From Actinomycetota bacterium (GTDB lineage: Bacteria; Actinomycetota; Acidimicrobiia; Acidimicrobiales; AC-25), in contig VAXF01000100.1 of the NCBI GenBank assembly GCA_005888395.1, positions 1 to 25,735 on the forward strand: a stretch of 25,735 bases of DNA. The letters are read 5' to 3'. The notes beneath the pieces were generated by a model that did not search any database, was not told where the DNA came from, and worked only from the letters and a program-made list of their open reading frames with translations. The position numbers were made by a program, and so were the translations under genes. Numbering within the stretch: position 1 is the stretch's first letter; every line of letters starts with the position of its first letter. This document shows, piece after piece, positions 21,863 through 25,735 of the stretch.

Positions 21863-21975
21863 GTAGCGAGGGTACGGGAACGACCGTCGCGAGATGCGGT
21901 TGGGCGCGCCGGGACCGGGCGCGCGACGGGCCGCCTAAGATGCCGTCTTCGCCCACGTCCTCGGGGAGGTTCCGC
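21863..21975. promoter_or_regulatory. Divergent control region of the ccr operon and thiolase gene
   Basis: TACCCT on - (21874-21869) lies 6 nt before the GTG of the coiled-coil gene (leaderless type). TAAGAT on + (21936-21941) is a good -10 for the thiolase gene, leaving a leader of about 27 nt with GGGGAGG before ATG 21976. Between them CCGTCGCG (21884-21891) and CGCGACGG (21922-21929) form an 8-bp inverted repeat, and GGGCGCGC is repeated at 21902 and 21917. Either could be an operator controlling both directions. Confidence 0.4.
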
Positions 21976-23154
21976 ATGCCCGGTTCGGTGATCGTCGCCG
22001 GAGCCCGCACGCCCATCGGCAAGCTCTCGGGCGCGCTCGCGTCGTTCAGCGCGATGGAGCTCGGCGGGTTCGCCATCGCCGCCGCGCTCGAGCGCGCGTC
22101 GGTCGCGCCGGAGGACGTCGACTACGTCTTCATGGGCCACGTGCTCCAGGCGGGCCAGGGCCAGATCACGGCCCGGCAGGCCGCGCACAACGCCGGCATC
22201 CCGATGACGGTGCCGGCCACCACCGTCAACAAGGTGTGCCTGTCGGGGCTCAACGCCCTCTACCTCGCCGACCAGATGATCACGAGCGGCGACGCCGAGG
22301 TCGTCGTCGCTGGCGGCATGGAGTCGATGACGAACGCGCCCTACCTCCTGCCCGGGGCGCGCGCCGGCCTCCGGATCGGCGACGGCGTCGTGGTCGACTC
22401 GACGATGCTCGACGGGCTCACGTGCGCCTTCGACGCCTGCTCGATGGGCCTCGCCACCGAGCGGTACGCGGCCGGCACGCTCACCCGCGAGGCGCAGGAC
22501 GAGCTGGCGGCCAAGTCGCACGAGCGGGCGGCGGCCGCCATCAAGGAAGGCCGGTTCGCCGACGAGATCGCGCCGGTCGCCGTCCCTCAGCGGAAGGGCG
22601 ATCCGGTGCTGGTGGAGACCGACGAGGGGGTGCGGCCGGGCACCACGGTCGAGAGCCTGGGCACGCTGAAGCCGGCGTTCGACAAGCAGGGCACGATCAC
22701 GGCCGGGAACGCCTCGCAGATCTCCGACGGCGCCGCTGCGGTCGTCATCACGTCGAAGGCCAAGGCCGAGGAGCTCGGCCTCTCGCCGATCGCCGAGATC
22801 CTCTCGTACGGGCAGGTGGCCGGCCCCGACCCGTCGCTCCTCACGCAGCCGTCGCGCGCGATCAGGGCGGCGCTCGACAAGGTCGGCATCGGGATCGGCA
22901 GCATCGACCTGTTCGAGCTCAACGAGGCGTTCGCCGCGGTCGGGCTCGCGTCGATGGCCGACCTCGGTATCGGCGACGACGTCGTCAACGTCAACGGTGG
23001 GGCGATCGCCCTCGGGCACCCGATCGGCATGTCGGGCACGCGGGTCGCGCTGACGTTGATCAACGAGCTGCGACGCCGCGGTGGCGGCACCGGCGCGGCC
23101 GCACTCTGCGGCGGCGGCGGCCAGGGCGACGCCCTGCTCTTCAAGACCCTCTAG
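21976..23154 (+). CDS. phaA: Acetyl-CoA C-acetyltransferase (acetoacetyl-CoA thiolase)
   Basis: 392 residues. It condenses two acetyl-CoA to acetoacetyl-CoA, the entry step of the ethylmalonyl-CoA pathway. The biosynthetic-thiolase residues are all present: Cys88 (NKVCLSGLNAL), His348 (ALGHPIGMSG) and Cys378 (LCGGGGQG), with GGMESMTNAPYLL and FELNEAFAAV between them. ATG at 21976 follows GGGGAGG with good spacing. It diverges from the ccr operon and converges on recR with a 4-nt CTAG stop overlap. The symbol follows function; atoB is equally usable. A role in beta-oxidation cannot be excluded, but the neighbours favour biosynthesis. Confidence 0.92.
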   Translation: MPGSVIVAGARTPIGKLSGALASFSAMELGGFAIAAALERASVAPEDVDYVFMGHVLQAGQGQITARQAAHNAGIPMTVPATTVNKVCLSGLNALYLADQMITSGDAEVVVAGGMESMTNAPYLLPGARAGLRIGDGVVVDSTMLDGLTCAFDACSMGLATERYAAGTLTREAQDELAAKSHERAAAAIKEGRFADEIAPVAVPQRKGDPVLVETDEGVRPGTTVESLGTLKPAFDKQGTITAGNASQISDGAAAVVITSKAKAEELGLSPIAEILSYGQVAGPDPSLLTQPSRAIRAALDKVGIGIGSIDLFELNEAFAAVGLASMADLGIGDDVVNVNGGAIALGHPIGMSGTRVALTLINELRRRGGGTGAAALCGGGGQGDALLFKTL

Positions 23155-23765
23155 CTCTCTACCTCGCGCCGTCCCTCGAGCGCGCGGCCGAGGGTCAGCT
23201 CGTCGGCATACTCGAGGTCGCCCCCGACAGGAAGGCCGCTGGCGATGCGCGTCACCGTGATGCCGAGCGGCTTGAGCAGGCGGGCGAGGTACATGGCCGT
23301 CGCCTCCCCCTCGATGTTGGGGTTCGTGCAGAGGATGACCTCGGTGATGCCCTCGTCGTCGATGCGAGCCAGCAGTTCCTTCACCCTCAGCTGCTCGGGC
23401 CCCACGCCCTCGATCGGGTTGATGGCGCCCTGGAGCACGTGGTAGCGGCCGCGGAACTCGCGTGTGCGCTCGACGGCAACGACGTCACGCGGCTCCTCCA
23501 CCACGCAGACGACCGTCGTGTCGCGCCGCGTGTCGAGGCACAGCTCGCACTCGGTCTCACCCGTCGCCGCGATCTCGGCCACGTTGAAGCACCGGCGGCA
23601 GAACGCCACGCGCTCCTTCGCCTCGGCGATGGCGGCGGAGAGCCGGACCGCGTCCTCGCGGGGCAGCTTCAGGATGTGGAACGCGATGCGCTGGGCCGAC
23701 TTCGGGCCGATGCCGGGCAGGCGCCCCAGCTCGTCGATGAGCTCCTGGACCGGAGCGGCGTACAC
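23151..23765 (-). CDS. recR: Recombination protein RecR
   Basis: 204 residues, full length. RecR works with RecO and RecF in loading RecA at gaps. The helix-hairpin-helix LGRLPGIGPKSAQRIAFHIL lies at 13-32. The C4 zinc finger uses Cys56, Cys59, Cys73 and Cys76 (CRRC, CELC). The Toprim domain begins VCVVEEPRDVVAVE and includes HVLQGAINPIEGVGPEQL and CTNPNIEGEATAMYLA, ending RIASGLPVGGDLEYADELTL. GTG start at 23765, 8 nt after the ybaB stop. It is last in the dnaX-ybaB-recR operon, an order conserved in many bacteria. Confidence 0.96.
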   Translation of the reverse strand: MYAAPVQELIDELGRLPGIGPKSAQRIAFHILKLPREDAVRLSAAIAEAKERVAFCRRCFNVAEIAATGETECELCLDTRRDTTVVCVVEEPRDVVAVERTREFRGRYHVLQGAINPIEGVGPEQLRVKELLARIDDEGITEVILCTNPNIEGEATAMYLARLLKPLGITVTRIASGLPVGGDLEYADELTLGRALEGRREVES

Positions 23766-23773
23766 CCGCGTGC

Positions 23774-24094
23774 CTAGCCGAGCAGACCGCCGAGGCCGCC
23801 GAGGTCGAGGCCACCCATGGCGGTCTCCGACGCCGCCTCCACCTTGCCCACCGCGTCGCGCACCGCGGCCAGCACGAGGTCCTGCAACATCTCGACGTCG
23901 TCGGGGGCGACGGCAGCCGGGTCGATCTCCACCGACTCGAAGTCCATCCCGCCGGTCACCCGCACCCTGACCACGCCCCCGCCCGACTGGCCCTCGTACA
24001 CCTCACCGGCCGCAGCCGCCTGCGCCTCGATCAGCTGCTGCTGCATCTGCTGGGCCTGCTTCAGCAGGGCGTTCATGTCGGGCTGCTTCGGCAC
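23774..24094 (-). CDS. ybaB: YbaB/EbfC-family nucleoid-associated protein
   Basis: 106 residues. The family forms tweezer-like dimers that bind DNA. The N-terminal helix is Gln-rich (ALLKQAQQMQQQLIEAQ), followed by GGGVVRVRVTGGMDFESVEIDP and a C-terminal helix EMLQDLVLAAVRDAVGKV, ending in a Gly/Leu tail (GGLDLGGLGGLLG). GTG at 24094 lies 6 nt after GAGGAG, which spans the end of dnaX; ATG seven codons later also fits the homologues and cannot be excluded. It lies between dnaX and recR. Confidence 0.94.
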   Translation of the reverse strand: MPKQPDMNALLKQAQQMQQQLIEAQAAAAGEVYEGQSGGGVVRVRVTGGMDFESVEIDPAAVAPDDVEMLQDLVLAAVRDAVGKVEAASETAMGGLDLGGLGGLLG

Positions 24095-24097
24095 GGG

Positions 24098-25735
24098 CTA
24101 CTCCTCGACCAGCTCGGCGCCCGGGAACGCCCGCGTGAGGTGTTCGATGCCGGGCGCGGCTGTCACGGGCTCGTCGGACAGCTCGATCGAGTCGTCACCG
24201 GCGCCGGCCGGGGCGGAGCTGCCCGGGTCGACCACCAGCTGCAGGCGGACCGTGCGGCCGAAGTGGGCGCTCAGCACGTCCTCCACCTCGGGCCGGCGCT
24301 TCTCGCACCGGTCGCGGTGGACGGCGTTGGGCAGTGCGAACACGGCGGCACCGTCGGCGCCGTCGAGGAAGCGCCCGGCCTTGAACAGGGCGCGTGCGCT
24401 CCCCGGCAGGCGGCCCAGGAGCTCGTCGCCCCACGCCAGCACCAGCTCGTCGCGGGTGGGTGGGAGGCCCGCCTGGGCGGCCGGGCCGGCGCCGGCCGGG
24501 TCGGTGGCCTCAGGCGGAGCGGCGGGAGCTGCCGGCGGGGCTTCCTTGGCCCGGAAGGCGCCGAGGGCGGCCCGGGCGCTGCCGGCGGGACGGGTGGCGG
24601 GCCCGCTCGCCTGTGGGTCGGGCACAGGAGTGGCCGCCGCCGGTGCCGGCGATCCCTCCAACCGGCGCTCGAGGCGTTCGAGGCGCTCGAGCAGGGCGCC
24701 CGGCGACGCGTCGGCATCGGGACGGGCGAGCCGCACCAGGGCGACCTCGAGCGTGATGCGCGGGTCCGCGGAGTCGCGCATGTCGACGAGGGCCTCGCCC
24801 AGTACCTCGATGGCGCGCACCGCCGCGGGCGCGCCCATGCGGCGGGCCTGCTCCTCGGCTCGGATCAGGTCGGCGTCTGAGAGGCCGACGAGGTCGCGGT
24901 TGAACAGCGCCAGGAAGACCTCACGCAGGCGCTCGACGAGATCGCGTGCGAGCTGTCGAGGGTCGCGCCCTGCCGCGCTCGCCTCGGCAACCGCGGCCAG
25001 GGCCTGGCCCGCGTCCCGTTCGGCCAGCGCCTCGACGAGATCCTCGACGGCGACCCGCTCGTCCTCCACGCCGCCGGCGGCGGCCACCTGGTCGAGCGCC
25101 GACAGGGCGTCGCGTGCCGAGCCGTTGCCCCGCCGGGCCACCAGCTCGATGGCCTCGGAGGGCACGTCGAGCCCGGCGTCGGCCGCCACCCAGGTGAGGT
25201 GCTCGACCAGGAGATCGGGGGGGAGGAGGCGGAACTCGAAGTGCTGCGTGCGGCTGCGGATGGTGGGCAGGACCTTGTGCGGGTCGGTCGTCGCCAGCAC
25301 GAACACGACGTGAGCGGGCGGTTCCTCGAGCGTCTTGAGCAGCGCGTTGGACGCCGCCGCCGACAGCATGTGCACCTCGTCGACGATGTAGACCTTCCAG
25401 CGTCCGGGCGTGCCGAGGGCCGTGCGGGCGACCAGCTCGCGCATCGCCTCGACGCCGTTGTTGGAGGCCGCGTCGAGCTCGTGCACGTCGAGCGACGCGC
25501 CCGCCGCGATCTGCACGCAGGAATCGCAGGTGCCACACGGCTCGCCGTCCTGCGGCGCGGCGCAGTTGAGCGCCTTGGCGAGGATGCGGGCCGTAGAGGT
25601 CTTGCCCGTGCCGCGCGGACCGCTGAAGAGGTAGGCGTGGGCGACGCGCCCGTCGCGGACGGAGTTACGGAGCGCCCGCGTGGCGTGGTCCTGGCCGCGC
25701 ACGTCGGCGAAACGCTGCGGCCGGTAGCGACGGTA
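24098..25735 (-). CDS. dnaX: DNA polymerase III subunit gamma/tau, 5'-truncated by the window edge
   Basis: 545 residues visible; the frame is open to the window end and begins YRRYRPQRFADVRGQD, so only a few N-terminal residues are missing. This is the clamp-loader ATPase. Walker A is GPRGTGKTS, the zinc site is C-x8-C-x2-C-x2-C (NCAAPQDGEPCGTCDSC), Walker B is IVDEVHML, and sensor 1 is LATTDPHK. A Pro/Ala-rich linker follows the third domain, then a C-terminal domain (DELVLAWGDELLGRLPG to LQLVVDPG) like the actinobacterial tau tail. No A-rich slippery site for a shorter gamma form was seen. The stop lies 3 nt before the ybaB GTG. Confidence 0.96.
   Translation of the reverse strand, partial: YRRYRPQRFADVRGQDHATRALRNSVRDGRVAHAYLFSGPRGTGKTSTARILAKALNCAAPQDGEPCGTCDSCVQIAAGASLDVHELDAASNNGVEAMRELVARTALGTPGRWKVYIVDEVHMLSAAASNALLKTLEEPPAHVVFVLATTDPHKVLPTIRSRTQHFEFRLLPPDLLVEHLTWVAADAGLDVPSEAIELVARRGNGSARDALSALDQVAAAGGVEDERVAVEDLVEALAERDAGQALAAVAEASAAGRDPRQLARDLVERLREVFLALFNRDLVGLSDADLIRAEEQARRMGAPAAVRAIEVLGEALVDMRDSADPRITLEVALVRLARPDADASPGALLERLERLERRLEGSPAPAAATPVPDPQASGPATRPAGSARAALGAFRAKEAPPAAPAAPPEATDPAGAGPAAQAGLPPTRDELVLAWGDELLGRLPGSARALFKAGRFLDGADGAAVFALPNAVHRDRCEKRRPEVEDVLSAHFGRTVRLQLVVDPGSSAPAGAGDDSIELSDEPVTAAPGIEHLTRAFPGAELVEE

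Noticed and set aside
1..25735. CRISPR arrays, transposases, prophage or toxin-antitoxin genes
   Set aside because: No regularly spaced repeats and no recognisable protein families of these kinds were found on either strand.
24098..25735. Programmed frameshift in dnaX giving a gamma form
   Set aside because: No A-rich slippery heptamer is visible in the GC-rich coding sequence.

Overview
The window is a high-GC, gene-dense stretch of an actinobacterial chromosome. Taxonomic markers are a WhiB protein, a BldD-like regulator with a cyclic-di-GMP signature, a paired Get3/ArsA-type ATPase operon next to whiB (the arrangement known from mycobacterial Rv3679-Rv3681c), an acyl-CoA carboxylase epsilon subunit, frequent GTG/TTG starts and TANNNT boxes 6-10 nt before start codons (leaderless style). 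A deep-branching class such as Acidimicrobiia would fit, but that is inference. I see no phage, transposon, CRISPR or defence locus. The unusual content lies in start codons, gene order, one broken gene and a family of intergenic palindromes.

Layout. 1-1306 (+): 3' two-thirds of selB. 1498-4154 (-): alpha/beta hydrolase, whiB, and an NfeD-like membrane protein whose best start is ATC. 4178-6213 (+): the ATPase pair bagA/bagB. 6210-6557 (-): STAS protein. 6635-7078 (+): single-domain receiver protein, overlapping tRNA-Pro(CGG) at 7069-7143. 7169-11684 (-): secreted CocE/S15-type hydrolase, asd, lysC (best start CTG) and bldD. 11785-12512 (+): a membrane-anchored cyclophilin with an internal deletion and frameshift. 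12520-13185 (-): S51-like peptidase.

13238-23154 is mainly acyl-CoA metabolism. On + are 3-hydroxybutyryl-CoA dehydrogenase and ethylmalonyl-CoA mutase. On - is a compact operon, 21862 down to 17206: coiled-coil protein, crotonyl-CoA carboxylase/reductase, methylmalonyl/ethylmalonyl-CoA epimerase, 5'-3' exonuclease (best start ACG), carboxylase beta subunit and a small epsilon-like subunit. A metallophosphoesterase lies beyond an intergenic hairpin. On + again, diverging from this operon, is acetyl-CoA C-acetyltransferase. Together these cover the first half of the ethylmalonyl-CoA pathway: 2 acetyl-CoA to acetoacetyl-CoA, 3-hydroxybutyryl-CoA, (via a crotonase not in the window) crotonyl-CoA, ethylmalonyl-CoA, then epimerisation and rearrangement to methylsuccinyl-CoA; the carboxylase serves the propionyl-CoA/methylmalonyl-CoA end. 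23151-25735 (-) is the replication/repair operon dnaX-ybaB-recR, with dnaX cut by the window edge.

No stretch over 300 bases lacks a gene. The larger gaps (1307-1497, 2458-2648, 11051-11150, 17125-17205) hold short GC hairpins with three-base loops and related repeats. Three genes (nfeD, lysC, exonuclease) have no ATG/GTG/TTG where homology requires the start, but have ATC, CTG and ACG there, each preceded by a purine-rich Shine-Dalgarno-like sequence.
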